A DNA stretch of 64,000 nt from Pseudomonas izuensis. Its GTDB lineage: Bacteria; Pseudomonadota; Gammaproteobacteria; Pseudomonadales; Pseudomonadaceae. A model generated the notes under the pieces. It had not been told where the DNA came from and ran no database searches. It saw only the letters and a program-made list of their open reading frames with translations. Location of the stretch: the NCBI RefSeq assembly GCF_009861505.1, contig NZ_WTFT01000020.1, forward strand, positions 53,539 to 117,538. The letters are read 5' to 3'. The stretch's first letter is position 1. Each line of letters opens with the position of its first letter. Positions 26,790 to 34,999 of this stretch are shown one piece after another. The position numbers and the translations under genes were made by a program.

Positions 26790-27146
26790 ATGAATGAACC
26801 CGTCAGCTCCGGGCCGCGCAATGGCATTTTGTCCCTGACCATCCAGGACAAGTCAGTGCTGTACGCGGCCTACATGCCATTCATCAAGAACGGTGGCCTG
26901 TTTATCCCGACCAACAAGAGTTACAGGTTGGGTGATGAGGTATTTATGCTGCTGCACTTGTTTGATGAGCCGGAGAAGATCCCCGTGGCCGGCAAGGTCG
27001 CCTGGGTTACCCCGAAAGGCGCCCAGGGTAACCGCGCCGCTGGCGTCGGCGTGCAGTTCAATGAAGGCGACGACACCGCGCGCAGTCGAATCGAAACCCA
27101 CCTGGCCGGAGCCCTGAAGTCCGACCGTCCCACTCATACGATGTAA
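26790..27146 (+). CDS. pilZ: Type IV pilus PilZ-domain protein
   Basis: 118 residues from the ATG at 26790, preceded by GTGGAGGTC. Nearly the whole protein is a PilZ domain. The c-di-GMP-binding RxxxR and D/NxSxxG motifs are not present (the corresponding N-terminal part reads PRNGILSLTIQDK), as in the founding PilZ of P. aeruginosa, which is needed for pilus assembly through protein contacts with PilB and FimX and does not bind the nucleotide. The location after holB is the same as there. Confidence 0.9.
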   Translation: MNEPVSSGPRNGILSLTIQDKSVLYAAYMPFIKNGGLFIPTNKSYRLGDEVFMLLHLFDEPEKIPVAGKVAWVTPKGAQGNRAAGVGVQFNEGDDTARSRIETHLAGALKSDRPTHTM

Positions 27147-27160
27147 GTTGCAGCCCTTTT

Positions 27161-27946
27161 ATGCTCGTAGATTCCCATTGTCACCTTGATCGCCTCGACC
27201 TCGCCGCCCATGACGGTTCCCTGGATGCTGCCCTCGATGCGGCCCGCCAGCGCGGGGTAGGGCACTTCCTGTGTATCGGCGTCAGTGCCGACAACGCCGC
27301 CGACGTCAAAGCCCTGGCCGAGCGCTATGACGATGTCGATTGTTCGGTTGGCGTGCATCCTCTGGATGTGCAACCCGGTGCGGCGCCTGCGCTGGATTGG
27401 CTGTTGCAGGAGCTCAATCATCCGCGCGTGGTCGCCATCGGTGAAACCGGCCTGGACTACCACTACGAGCCGGAAGCGGCAGCGCTGCAGCAAGCGTCCT
27501 TCAGATTGCACCTGCAAGCCGCACAGCAGACTGGTAAACCGGTCATCATCCATACCCGTGGCGCCCGCGCCGATACCTTGAACCTGTTGCGTGAAGCGGC
27601 GCTGCCCCAGGCGGGCGTACTGCATTGCTTCACCGAGGACTGGGACATGGCGAAAGCCGCTCTGGACATGGGTTATTACATTTCCCTCTCCGGGATTGTC
27701 ACATTCCGCAATGCGGACGCGTTGCGTGATGTGGCGAGCAAGGTGCCGGCCGACCGGTTGCTGGTGGAAACCGACTCACCGTACCTGGCACCCATCCCGC
27801 ACCGAGGCAAGCCGAACCTGCCGCAGTACGTACGCGAAGTAGCGGAATTTCTGGCAATGTTGCGGGGTGAGACCTATGAGCGATTTGCCGAGCAGACGAC
27901 GGAGAATTTCAAGCGGCTGTTCCCGCTGGCACATCTGAAAGGTTAA
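27161..27946 (+). CDS. TatD-family metal-dependent deoxyribonuclease (YcfH type)
   Basis: 261 residues. Metal ligands are visible in order: DSHCHLDRL at the start, GETGLDYHYE (near 92), HTRGA (near 128), HCFTED (near 152) and ETDSPYLAP (near 204). Family members act as 3'-5' DNases or on modified DNA ends. It is the last gene of the fab-to-tatD run. The hairpin that follows terminates transcription on the other strand (see rgsA). Confidence 0.93.
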   Translation: MLVDSHCHLDRLDLAAHDGSLDAALDAARQRGVGHFLCIGVSADNAADVKALAERYDDVDCSVGVHPLDVQPGAAPALDWLLQELNHPRVVAIGETGLDYHYEPEAAALQQASFRLHLQAAQQTGKPVIIHTRGARADTLNLLREAALPQAGVLHCFTEDWDMAKAALDMGYYISLSGIVTFRNADALRDVASKVPADRLLVETDSPYLAPIPHRGKPNLPQYVREVAEFLAMLRGETYERFAEQTTENFKRLFPLAHLKG

Positions 27947-27955
27947 ATCGCAGGC

Positions 27956-28073
27956 AAAAAAAACCCGGGTTCTGGGGGGTGAATCCGGGTTAAGACCATT
28001 AGGAGTAAAACAATGGTACGCGGTCCGTTGGTACCAATATCGGCGCGACACTTGGGGGAGATGCCCCGCCGAC
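27956..28073 (-). ncRNA. rgsA: RgsA small RNA
   Basis: About 118 nt on the minus strand. The 3' end is an intrinsic terminator: AACCCGG pairs with CCGGGTT and is followed by eight Ts only when read on the minus strand. An RpoS-type -10 (CAATACTT against CTATACTT) lies at 28079-28086, placing the start near 28073. In PAO1 I recall rgsA (PA2958.1) in this same gap beside tatD; it is an RpoS- and Gac-controlled, Hfq-bound RNA that represses fis and acpP. The RNA contains an anti-Shine-Dalgarno block, ACUCCUAAUGG, matching the acpP leader in this window. I saw no GacA box upstream. The 5' end is an estimate. Confidence 0.78.
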
Positions 28074-28078
28074 AGTTC

Positions 28079-28086
28079 AAGTATTG
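28079..28086 (-). promoter_or_regulatory. RpoS-like -10 element of rgsA
   Basis: CAATACTT on the minus strand, one mismatch from the sigma-S consensus CTATACTT, about 6 bases before the estimated RNA start. Confidence 0.55.
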
Positions 28087-28288
28087 ATCAGTATTTCACC
28101 GAGTCCAGTTTGTCGGCCCCGGTTTTTAAACAAATTTGGAATACGGGCGCTTCAGAAGAGTTCTCATCCAGTGGCGACCCTGCGGGAAATCATCAAGAAA
28201 CACAGATATGGTCGGATGATCCGTGCATTTTTGCGCAATTTAGGCATAATACGCGGCTTCGAATTTTGACCCCTACAGACCTTTTCTT

Positions 28289-28927
28289 ATGCATAAAGAA
28301 CCTCGTAAGGTCCGTGAGTTTCGTCGCCGCGAGCAAGAAATTCTCGATACCGCGCTCAAGCTGTTCCTCGAACAAGGTGAAGATAGCGTCACCGTCGAGA
28401 TGATCGCTGATGCCGTCGGTATCGGCAAAGGCACGATCTACAAGCACTTCAAATCCAAGGCCGAGATCTACTTGCGCCTGATGCTCGATTACGAGCGCGA
28501 TTTGAACGAGCTGCTGCACTCCGCCGACGTCGACAAGGACAAAGAAGCCCTGTCCCGCGCCTATTTCGAATTCCGCATGCGCGATCCGCAACGTTATCGC
28601 TTGTTCGATCGCCTGGAAGAAAAGGTGGTGAAGGGCAACCAGGTGCCGGAGATGATCGAGGAGCTGCACAAGATCCGTGCCTCGAACTTCGAACGCCTGA
28701 CCTTGCTGATCAAGGGCCGGATCAGCGAAGGCAAGCTCGAAGACGTGCCGCCTTACTTCCATTACTGCGCATCCTGGGCGTTGGTGCATGGTGCCGTGGC
28801 GCTGTACCACTCGCCGTTCTGGAGCAATGTGCTGGAAGATCAGGAAGGCTTCTTCCAGTTCCTGATGGACATCGGCGTGCGCATGGGCAACAAGCGCAAG
28901 CGCGACACCGACACCCCGAGCAGCTGA
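28289..28927 (+). CDS. TetR/AcrR-family transcriptional regulator
   Basis: 212 residues. The N-terminal helix-turn-helix (about 15-65, with FLEQGEDSVTVEMIADAVGIGKGTIYKHFKS split over the recognition helices) is textbook TetR. The C-terminal ligand domain is helical and gives no clue to the ligand. The position after tatD and rgsA matches a PAO1 regulator I recall as PA2957. It is followed by a perfect 12-bp inverted repeat at 29005-29036 which might be its operator, but this is only positional. Confidence 0.9.
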   Translation: MHKEPRKVREFRRREQEILDTALKLFLEQGEDSVTVEMIADAVGIGKGTIYKHFKSKAEIYLRLMLDYERDLNELLHSADVDKDKEALSRAYFEFRMRDPQRYRLFDRLEEKVVKGNQVPEMIEELHKIRASNFERLTLLIKGRISEGKLEDVPPYFHYCASWALVHGAVALYHSPFWSNVLEDQEGFFQFLMDIGVRMGNKRKRDTDTPSS

Positions 28928-29004
28928 GCCATTCAGCAGCCTGATGGCGCCATTATTTCGCTACTTGGCGCCGTACCGCAGGAATATACTCAGGCATGGG
29001 ACTT

Positions 29005-29036
29005 GCTAAAACTTGATTTGTAAGTCAAGTTTTAGC
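29005..29036. promoter_or_regulatory. Perfect 12-bp inverted repeat upstream of the moaA-like gene
   Basis: GCTAAAACTTGA, 8-base spacer, TCAAGTTTTAGC. There is no T tract, so an operator is more likely than a terminator. It lies 29 bases before the moaA-like start and 77 bases after the TetR gene. Confidence 0.55.
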
Positions 29037-29065
29037 GGTCCGAATATCCTTCCGCCGGAGTGATC

Positions 29066-30034
29066 ATGATCGTTGATCGTCAAGGCAGGCGTTTTCGCAA
29101 TTTGCGAGTCAGCCTGACCTCAGCCTGCAATTACGCCTGTACCTACTGCGTGCCCAACGGGAAGCGGCTGGTGGCTGCGCAGGATGAGCTGTCGGCCGAA
29201 GCCATGGCGCGCGGTGTGGCCTATCTGATCGAGGCCGCGGGCATCGAGCGCTTGCGCATCACCGGGGGTGAGCCACTGGTCAGCCCGAAACTCGAAACTT
29301 TCATGATCGCCGTCGGGCAGATGGGGCTGCAAGACATCAGCCTGACTACCAACGGTCAATTGCTGGCGAAAAAGCTGCCGTTGCTGGTGGATGCCGGCAT
29401 TCGGCGTATCAACGTTTCCCTCGATACCCTGGACGCCAGTGCATTCCGCGGCATTGCCCGTGGCGGCGATCTGGCCACTGTGCTCGACGGTATGGTTCAG
29501 GCCCGTGCGGCTGGCATCAAGATCAAGGTCAACATGGTGCCGTTACGCGGTCAGAACCTCGATCAGGTGATGCCGCTGCTCGATTACTGCCTGGAGCGTG
29601 GCTACGAGCTGCGCTTCATCGAACTGATGCGCATGGGCCACCTGGCCAGCGACTCCAACGCTTTCCTGCAACAGTTCGTCAGCCTTCAACAGTTGCTGAG
29701 CCTGATCGGCGAACGCTATGAGTATCTGCAGGCTGATGCGCCGGTGGATGCGACGGCGGTGCGCTATGAAATTCCGGGACTGGGGCATTTCGGCGTGATC
29801 GCCAACGAAAGCGTGCCGTTCTGTCGCACCTGTTCACGTTTACGTCTTTCTTCCACGGGATGGCTGCATGGCTGCCTGTCGTCGAGCAACCGCCACTATA
29901 TCGGCGATTTACTGGACAAACCGCGTCATCAGGCATTGCCTGCCCTGCAGAGACTCTTGGTGAAAGCCCTGGGTGACAAGCAGGAAGTAGCGTTTTCCGG
30001 TGGTGCGACGATCATGAAGATTATTGGCGGCTGA
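29066..30034 (+). CDS. moaA: MoaA-type radical SAM GTP 3',8-cyclase
   Basis: 322 residues from the ATG at 29066 (CCGGAG upstream). The radical SAM cluster motif CNYACTYC (CX3CX2C) is near residue 21, ITGGEP near 70, and the second cluster has the MoaA-specific CX2CX13C spacing (CRTC and GC near 254-271). The protein ends in GG, as MoaA does. MoaA converts GTP to 3',8-cyclo-GTP, the first step of molybdopterin synthesis. No other moa genes are adjacent, so it may be one of several moaA copies, as Pseudomonas often has. Confidence 0.88.
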   Translation: MIVDRQGRRFRNLRVSLTSACNYACTYCVPNGKRLVAAQDELSAEAMARGVAYLIEAAGIERLRITGGEPLVSPKLETFMIAVGQMGLQDISLTTNGQLLAKKLPLLVDAGIRRINVSLDTLDASAFRGIARGGDLATVLDGMVQARAAGIKIKVNMVPLRGQNLDQVMPLLDYCLERGYELRFIELMRMGHLASDSNAFLQQFVSLQQLLSLIGERYEYLQADAPVDATAVRYEIPGLGHFGVIANESVPFCRTCSRLRLSSTGWLHGCLSSSNRHYIGDLLDKPRHQALPALQRLLVKALGDKQEVAFSGGATIMKIIGG

Positions 30035-30042
30035 TCGGGCCT

Positions 30043-30135
30043 CATCGCGAGCAAGCTTTGCTCCCACAGGATTTGAGTTGATCACAAAAATTGTGGCTGC
30101 TCGAATCCTGTGGGAGCAAGGCTTGCCCGCGATGG
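30043..30135. repeat. Paired REP element
   Basis: Two inverted REP units: CATCGCGAGCAAGCTTTGCTCCCACAGG and, 32 bases on, its diverged complement. It lies just after the moaA-like gene. Confidence 0.8.
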
Positions 30136-30228
30136 CGTTTTATCAGGCAGTGATGAACATGAGCTGGCGCGGAAGCTGCATCCAATGGCCATTCGCCGGT
30201 TTTCCGTCACCGGCCTCTGGAGGATAGG

Positions 30229-30837
30229 ATGCGTAGCCTGGTTTTGCTGCTGGCCGTTTTGGCGCTCGGTGGCTGCATGAATGTCAGCGATATGGCCGAA
30301 GGGACTCGCTACCATATGAGCGACGCAGGTCTGCTGGATCACAGCGATAGCCGTCGCGTGAATAATCTGCGCATTCAGCCGGACTCGTTTGTCTACATTG
30401 CCCAAGGCGCCTTTGTGCCGCCGGGCAGCGCGATTTACCCTCGACCTAACGTGATCGCCGAAGTCGCCTTCGACGGTTTTGTCGAATACTTCCCGATGGT
30501 CCGCCGCGCGCACACGCCGGAAGGTCTTGACCAGGCCATGAGCGAAGCCCGTGCGGTCGGAGCCCATTACTTGCTCTATACCCGTTTTGCCAAGTCCGAT
30601 GACCGTATCGGCAACTCGGATGAGTGGCTGGATCAGGAAGCCCTGGATCGCCTCGGCATCGACACCGGTGTGATTCAGATCATGTTGATCGAGACCAGCA
30701 CCCAGTATTTGATTGATACTGCACGTATCAAGAGTCGTGGCGGTTTGCTGACGTTCCACGATGAAAAACCAGAAGACCTGATGGGCCCGCCGCTTGAGCA
30801 ATATGCTCGTGGCCTGTTAGGGCTCAGTGACCAGTAA
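30229..30837 (+). CDS. DUF4823-family lipoprotein
   Basis: 202 residues. A lipoprotein signal peptide ends in the lipobox LALGGC (Cys at residue 15), preceded by GAGGAT as ribosome site. The mature part matches what I recall of the DUF4823 family, found mainly in Pseudomonas and relatives; function unknown. The residue after Cys is Met, not Asp, so export to the outer membrane is likely by the +2 rule. Paired with the DUF1285 gene, which starts 15 bases downstream. Confidence 0.85.
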   Translation: MRSLVLLLAVLALGGCMNVSDMAEGTRYHMSDAGLLDHSDSRRVNNLRIQPDSFVYIAQGAFVPPGSAIYPRPNVIAEVAFDGFVEYFPMVRRAHTPEGLDQAMSEARAVGAHYLLYTRFAKSDDRIGNSDEWLDQEALDRLGIDTGVIQIMLIETSTQYLIDTARIKSRGGLLTFHDEKPEDLMGPPLEQYARGLLGLSDQ

Positions 30838-30852
30838 TCCAAGGAGATCGCC

Positions 30853-31413
30853 ATGAGTGGCCCGCAAAAAGCCAACGATCTGTTGGGGCAAATCCCCAAA
30901 ACCCAAGGCTTGCCACCGGTCCACCTGTGGAACCCCGACTTTTGTGGCGACATCGACATGCGCATCGCCCGCGACGGCACCTGGTATTACCTGGGCACGC
31001 CGATCGGGCGCAAGCCGATGGTCAAATTGTTCTCCACCATCATTCGCCGCGACGGCGATGATTACTTTCTCATTACCCCGGTCGAGAAAGTCGGCATCAA
31101 GGTCGACGACGCGCCCTTTGTGGCGATTGCACTGGAGGTGGCAGGCGAGGGCGAGGCGCAAGTCCTGCGTTTCACCACCAACGTCGATGAGACCGCCGAG
31201 GCCGGTGCCGAGCACCCGATTCGCGTGATGATCGATCCCGACACTCAAGAACCGGCGCCTTATGTGCATGTGCGCAGCAACCTTGAAGCGTTGATACATC
31301 GCAACGTGTTCTATCAGATGGTGGAACTGGCCGTGAGTCGTGAGATCGACGGGCAGCGTTGGCTAGGTGTGTGGAGCGGCGGCGAGTTCTTCCGCATCGG
31401 TCTTGAGCCTTAG
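30853..31413 (+). CDS. DUF1285-family protein
   Basis: 186 residues, soluble, no signal. It matches what I recall of the DUF1285 family: WNPDFCGDIDMRIARDGTWYYLGTPIGR near the start (split over residues 26-54) and a C-terminal YVHVRSNLEALI segment. Function unknown. AAGGAG stands 8 bases before the ATG. It forms a two-gene unit with the DUF4823 lipoprotein and is closed by a REP pair rather than a clear terminator. Confidence 0.87.
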   Translation: MSGPQKANDLLGQIPKTQGLPPVHLWNPDFCGDIDMRIARDGTWYYLGTPIGRKPMVKLFSTIIRRDGDDYFLITPVEKVGIKVDDAPFVAIALEVAGEGEAQVLRFTTNVDETAEAGAEHPIRVMIDPDTQEPAPYVHVRSNLEALIHRNVFYQMVELAVSREIDGQRWLGVWSGGEFFRIGLEP

Positions 31414-31420
31414 TCCACAA

Positions 31421-31518
31421 CCCCTGTAGGAGCGAGCCTGCTCGCGAAAGCGGAGTGTCAGACACATAGATGCTGAATGTGCCGACGCCTTCGCGAGCAG
31501 GCTCGCTCCCACAGGGGG
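31421..31518. repeat. Paired REP element
   Basis: CCCCTGTAGGAGCGAGCCTG...CGCGAA at the left and its complement at 31486-31518, separated by about 33 bases. Confidence 0.88.
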
Positions 31519-31601
31519 CACTCCCCGAACAACACTCCTTCCGTCATCTCCCCCCAAATATCCCTTGCCCGCCCCAACCCGATTCGGGTATCAATTTGTA
31601 C

Positions 31602-32315
31602 ATGATTAGACAGGTACGATTCGACAAGAAACAACGGGTGGTCGACGAACTCATCCGGCGCATTGAAAGCGGTCTACTGGAAGACGGTTTTCATTTGCCG
31701 GGTGAGCATCAGTTGGCTCAAGAATTCAAAGTCAGCCGAGGTACTTTGCGTGAAGCCCTGGCCGAATTGAAACGGCGCAACTACATCGCGACGCAAAGCG
31801 GGGTGGGCTCCATCGTCACGTTCGACGGTGTGGCGCTCGACCAGCGCAGCGGTTGGGCCCAGGCCCTGGCCGACAGCGGCGCGCTGGTCAATACCGAAGT
31901 GCTGCGGCTGGAGGCGGTGACCCGTCCTGACCTGCTGCCACGTTTCGGCACCGACCAATTCATCACCCTCGACCGCCGCCGCCGTTCCAACGACGGCACG
32001 CTGGTCTCCCTCGAACGCTCATTGATGCCCGCCACCGGAGGCCTGGAAGGCCTGCCGCGGGTCGGTTTGATCGACAACTCCCTGACCATCACCCTGGCCG
32101 CCTACGGCTATATCGGTGAACGCGGCGATCAATGGATCGGCGCCGAACCATTGAACGCCGAAGACGCCGAACTGTTGGGACGTCCGGTCGGCACGGTGTT
32201 CCTCAAGGCCTTGCGCACCACCTACGACCGGCAAAACCGCTTCATGGAGCAGGTGGAAAGCTTGCTCGACCCTGTGCATTTTCGTCTGCACCTGCAATTT
32301 GGAACGATGAAATGA
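31602..32315 (+). CDS. GntR-family regulator (HutC/UTRA type) of the yeg-like operon
   Basis: 237 residues from the ATG at 31602; the open frame continues 44 codons upstream into the REP element, which is not coding. The winged helix (about 10-72: PGEHQLAQEFKVSRGTLREAL) is GntR, and the C-terminal half resembles a UTRA effector domain that normally binds a small sugar or nucleotide-like molecule. Its stop overlaps the start of the ADP-ribosylglycohydrolase gene (ATGA), so regulator and enzyme are coupled. Corresponds in position and type to E. coli yegW. Confidence 0.9.
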   Translation: MIRQVRFDKKQRVVDELIRRIESGLLEDGFHLPGEHQLAQEFKVSRGTLREALAELKRRNYIATQSGVGSIVTFDGVALDQRSGWAQALADSGALVNTEVLRLEAVTRPDLLPRFGTDQFITLDRRRRSNDGTLVSLERSLMPATGGLEGLPRVGLIDNSLTITLAAYGYIGERGDQWIGAEPLNAEDAELLGRPVGTVFLKALRTTYDRQNRFMEQVESLLDPVHFRLHLQFGTMK

Positions 32316-33310
32316 CTGGGTTCAATCGTGCCCTGGGCGCGTTCTACGGCCTGGCCCTGGGCGATGCCTTGGGTATGCCGACGCAATCCCTGAGCCGCGA
32401 CGAGATCAAGGCGCGTTTCGGCGAAATCATTGACCTGCAGGATGCCGGTCCCCATCAGCCAATTGCCGCCAACATGCCCAAGGGCTCGATCACGGACGAT
32501 ACCGAGCAGGCAGTCCTGGTCGGTCAGCTGTTGCTCGACGGCAAGGGCCGGATCGAACCGGCGCTGCTCGCCCAGCGGCTCATCGAGTGGGAAGCCGAGA
32601 TGCAGGCCAAGGGCTCGCAGGATCTGCTCGGCCCTTCGACCAAACGCGCGATCGAGATGATCCTCGCCGGCCATTCGCCGGAAGAGGCGGGGCGCTACGG
32701 CACCACCAATGGCGCGGCAATGCGTATCACACCGGTCGGGATTGCCGCGGACGTGGCCGATCCCGAACGTTTCATCGACGCCGTGGTGCAGGCTTGCCAG
32801 GTCACCCACAACACCACACTGGGCATTTCCAGCGCGGCGGCGGTGGCGGCGGTGGTCTCGGCCGGAATCAACGGCCTGGACCTGGGCGAGGCGTTAAACC
32901 TCGGCCAGCACATCGCCCAGCAAGCGCAAAGCCGTGGCCACTGGGTTGCCGGTGGACGCATTGCTTCGCGCATCAGCTGGGCGCGGACCATCAGCGTCGA
33001 CAGTGACAAGCGGATGCTCGCCGATTTGCTGTACGACGTGATCGGCACCTCGGTGGCTTCCCAGGAGTCGGTGGTCGTGTCGTTTGCCTTGGCCCAGCAA
33101 GTGGCCATCGGCGAAATGAATGCCTTCGAAGCGTTATGCATGGCGGCGAGCCTGGGTGGCGACACCGATACCATCGCGGCGATTCTGGGGGCGATGCTGG
33201 GGGCTTGCCTGGGGCTCGAGTGTTGGCCGGTGGCGATGATCGAGAAGGTCAAGGCCGTCAATCATCTGGAGCTTGGGCCGCTGGTGCAGGGACTATTGGC
33301 ATTGCGTTAA
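32312..33310 (+). CDS. ADP-ribosylglycohydrolase-family protein (YegU-like)
   Basis: 332 residues from the ATG at 32312. The magnesium-binding motifs of the family are complete: GLALGDALGMPTQ at the N-terminus, TDDTEQAVL (near 63) and GGDTDTIAA (near 286). Members hydrolyse N- or O-glycosidic bonds to ADP-ribose or related ribosides. Next to a permease and a sugar kinase, the role here is more likely catabolic cleavage of an imported riboside than reversal of protein ADP-ribosylation. Both motifs needed for the dinuclear metal site are present, so it should be active. Confidence 0.88.
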   Translation: MTGFNRALGAFYGLALGDALGMPTQSLSRDEIKARFGEIIDLQDAGPHQPIAANMPKGSITDDTEQAVLVGQLLLDGKGRIEPALLAQRLIEWEAEMQAKGSQDLLGPSTKRAIEMILAGHSPEEAGRYGTTNGAAMRITPVGIAADVADPERFIDAVVQACQVTHNTTLGISSAAAVAAVVSAGINGLDLGEALNLGQHIAQQAQSRGHWVAGGRIASRISWARTISVDSDKRMLADLLYDVIGTSVASQESVVVSFALAQQVAIGEMNAFEALCMAASLGGDTDTIAAILGAMLGACLGLECWPVAMIEKVKAVNHLELGPLVQGLLALR

Positions 33311-33320
33311 CAGGACTGGC

Positions 33321-33408
33321 GCCATCGCGGGCAAGCCCGCTCCCACAGGTACGGTGTGTACCTTAAGGTTTGCACAATCCTTGTGGGAGCGGGCTTGCCC
33401 GCGATGGC
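33321..33408. repeat. Paired REP element inside the yeg-like operon
   Basis: GCCATCGCGGGCAAGCCCGC and its complement at the far side, in the 222-base gap between the glycohydrolase and permease genes. REP pairs in such gaps can stabilise the upstream mRNA. Confidence 0.87.
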
Positions 33409-33532
33409 AGCACCGCCGATCCAATTTGATAACCCGCAACGGAACGCACCAACACGGCCAGGACCGCCGGGACGTTGTGTCGATTTCCCTCATTGCCCAC
33501 AACCACAACAAATGGCAACAGGAGCATTTTTC

Positions 33533-34999
33533 ATGAGTTCATCGAACGCCGGGCAGAACGCCGGGCAACTGGAAACCCGTGGCATCGAACCGGTGCCGGA
33601 AGCCGAGTGCAAGGGTCATCCGTTGCAGCTGTTCTGGGTCTGGTTCGCGGCCAACATTTCCATCCTTGGCCTACCGTTGGGCGCGACCCTCGTGGCGTTT
33701 CGCGGGTTGGCGATCTGGCAGGCGATCATCGTCGCGATCCTTGGCGCTGCGGGTTCTTTCGCGGTGGTCGGGATCATCTCCATTGCCGGTCGTCGTGGCC
33801 GCGCTCCAAGCCTGACGCTGTCACGTGCCATCTTCGGCGTGCGCGGAAACATCGGCCCGACCCTGGTGTCACTGATGTCACGCCTGGGCTGGGAAACCGT
33901 CAACACCACCACGGCCGCGTTCGTGCTGCTGTCGCTGTGCTCGATCCTGTTCGGCTCGCCGGTGGAAGCGAAAAGTGCGCCACTGCTGACGCTGGTGTTC
34001 ATCGCGATTTTCGTGCTCCTGACCTTATCGGTGTCCGGCCTCGGCCACGCCACCTTGCTGGTGATTCAGAAGTGGGCGACTTACGTGTTCGGCGCGCTGA
34101 ACATCCTGGTCGGCGGCTTCCTCTGCGCCACCATCGACTGGAGCGCGGTGTTCAACGCCACGCCTGCGCCAATGAGCGCGATGATCATCGGTATCGGCAC
34201 CATGGCGGCTGGCACCGGGATTGGTTGGGCCAACGCCGGCGCGGACATGTCGCGTTATCAGCACCGCAGCGTCAAAGCCGTGCGCCTGGTGGCGTCGGCG
34301 GCATTCGGCGCGGGGATTCCGCTGGTCCTGTTGATCACCCTCGGCGGCCTGCTGTCGGTGGGCAACAACGACCTGGCCCAGGCTACCGACCCGATCATCG
34401 CCATCCGCGACATGTTGCCGACCTGGATGGCCGTGCCGTACCTGATCACCGCATTCGGCGGCCTGCTGTTGTCGAATAACCTGTCGGTGTACTCCGCCGG
34501 CCTGACCACGCTGACCCTCGGCCTGAAGGTCAAGCGTGTCTACGCGGTGGTGGTGGATATCGTCGCGATCTTCGCTGGCTCCATCTACTTCATGCTGATC
34601 GCCGACAGTTTCTACGGTCCTTTCATTACCTTCATTTCGCTGCTGGCGGTGCCAATCACGGCGTGGGTCGGGATCTTCGTCGTCGACCTGATTCATCGCC
34701 ATTATTACAGCCCCGTAGATTTGCTAGACGTCAGCCCGAGCAGCGCCTACTGGTATCGCGGTGGCGTCGAGTGGCGCGCGTTCGGTGCCTGGGCGGTGGC
34801 GATCGTGCTCGGTTTCAGCTTCACCACCATCGGCACCACGGCGGAAAATGTCTGGTTCAAAGGCTTCCTGTCCGACTCCTGGTTGGGCCATAACGGCCTC
34901 GGCTGGATCGTGACCTTTGTGGTTGCCGGCGGGATTTACTGTGTACTTGGCGGGGCGAAGGATCGTCGCGCTGCGCGGGTCGAGAATGCTCATGCCTAA
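33533..34999 (+). CDS. NCS1-family purine/cytosine-type permease
   Basis: 488 residues from the ATG at 33533, preceded by AGGAGC. Twelve hydrophobic segments are apparent, and the loop around SRLGWETVNT (near 115) is the NCS1 substrate region. It should import a nucleobase, nucleoside or similar ring compound by cation symport. In E. coli the equivalent operon position is held by YegT, a nucleoside transporter of an unrelated family, so this is a non-homologous replacement. It overlaps the kinase gene by 8 bases. Confidence 0.88.
   Translation: MSSSNAGQNAGQLETRGIEPVPEAECKGHPLQLFWVWFAANISILGLPLGATLVAFRGLAIWQAIIVAILGAAGSFAVVGIISIAGRRGRAPSLTLSRAIFGVRGNIGPTLVSLMSRLGWETVNTTTAAFVLLSLCSILFGSPVEAKSAPLLTLVFIAIFVLLTLSVSGLGHATLLVIQKWATYVFGALNILVGGFLCATIDWSAVFNATPAPMSAMIIGIGTMAAGTGIGWANAGADMSRYQHRSVKAVRLVASAAFGAGIPLVLLITLGGLLSVGNNDLAQATDPIIAIRDMLPTWMAVPYLITAFGGLLLSNNLSVYSAGLTTLTLGLKVKRVYAVVVDIVAIFAGSIYFMLIADSFYGPFITFISLLAVPITAWVGIFVVDLIHRHYYSPVDLLDVSPSSAYWYRGGVEWRAFGAWAVAIVLGFSFTTIGTTAENVWFKGFLSDSWLGHNGLGWIVTFVVAGGIYCVLGGAKDRRAARVENAHA

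Noticed and set aside
28013..28087. A 24-residue ORF with an ideal AGGAG and ATG on the plus strand (MVRGPLVPISARHLGEM...)
   Set aside because: It lies antisense to RgsA. The apparent ribosome site is the complement of the RNA's anti-Shine-Dalgarno block, which explains the match without a gene.
31585..31625. GntR operator overlapping the regulator's own start (TTGTACATG...GGTAC)
   Set aside because: Only a 6-bp palindrome (TGTACA) is symmetric; too short to claim.
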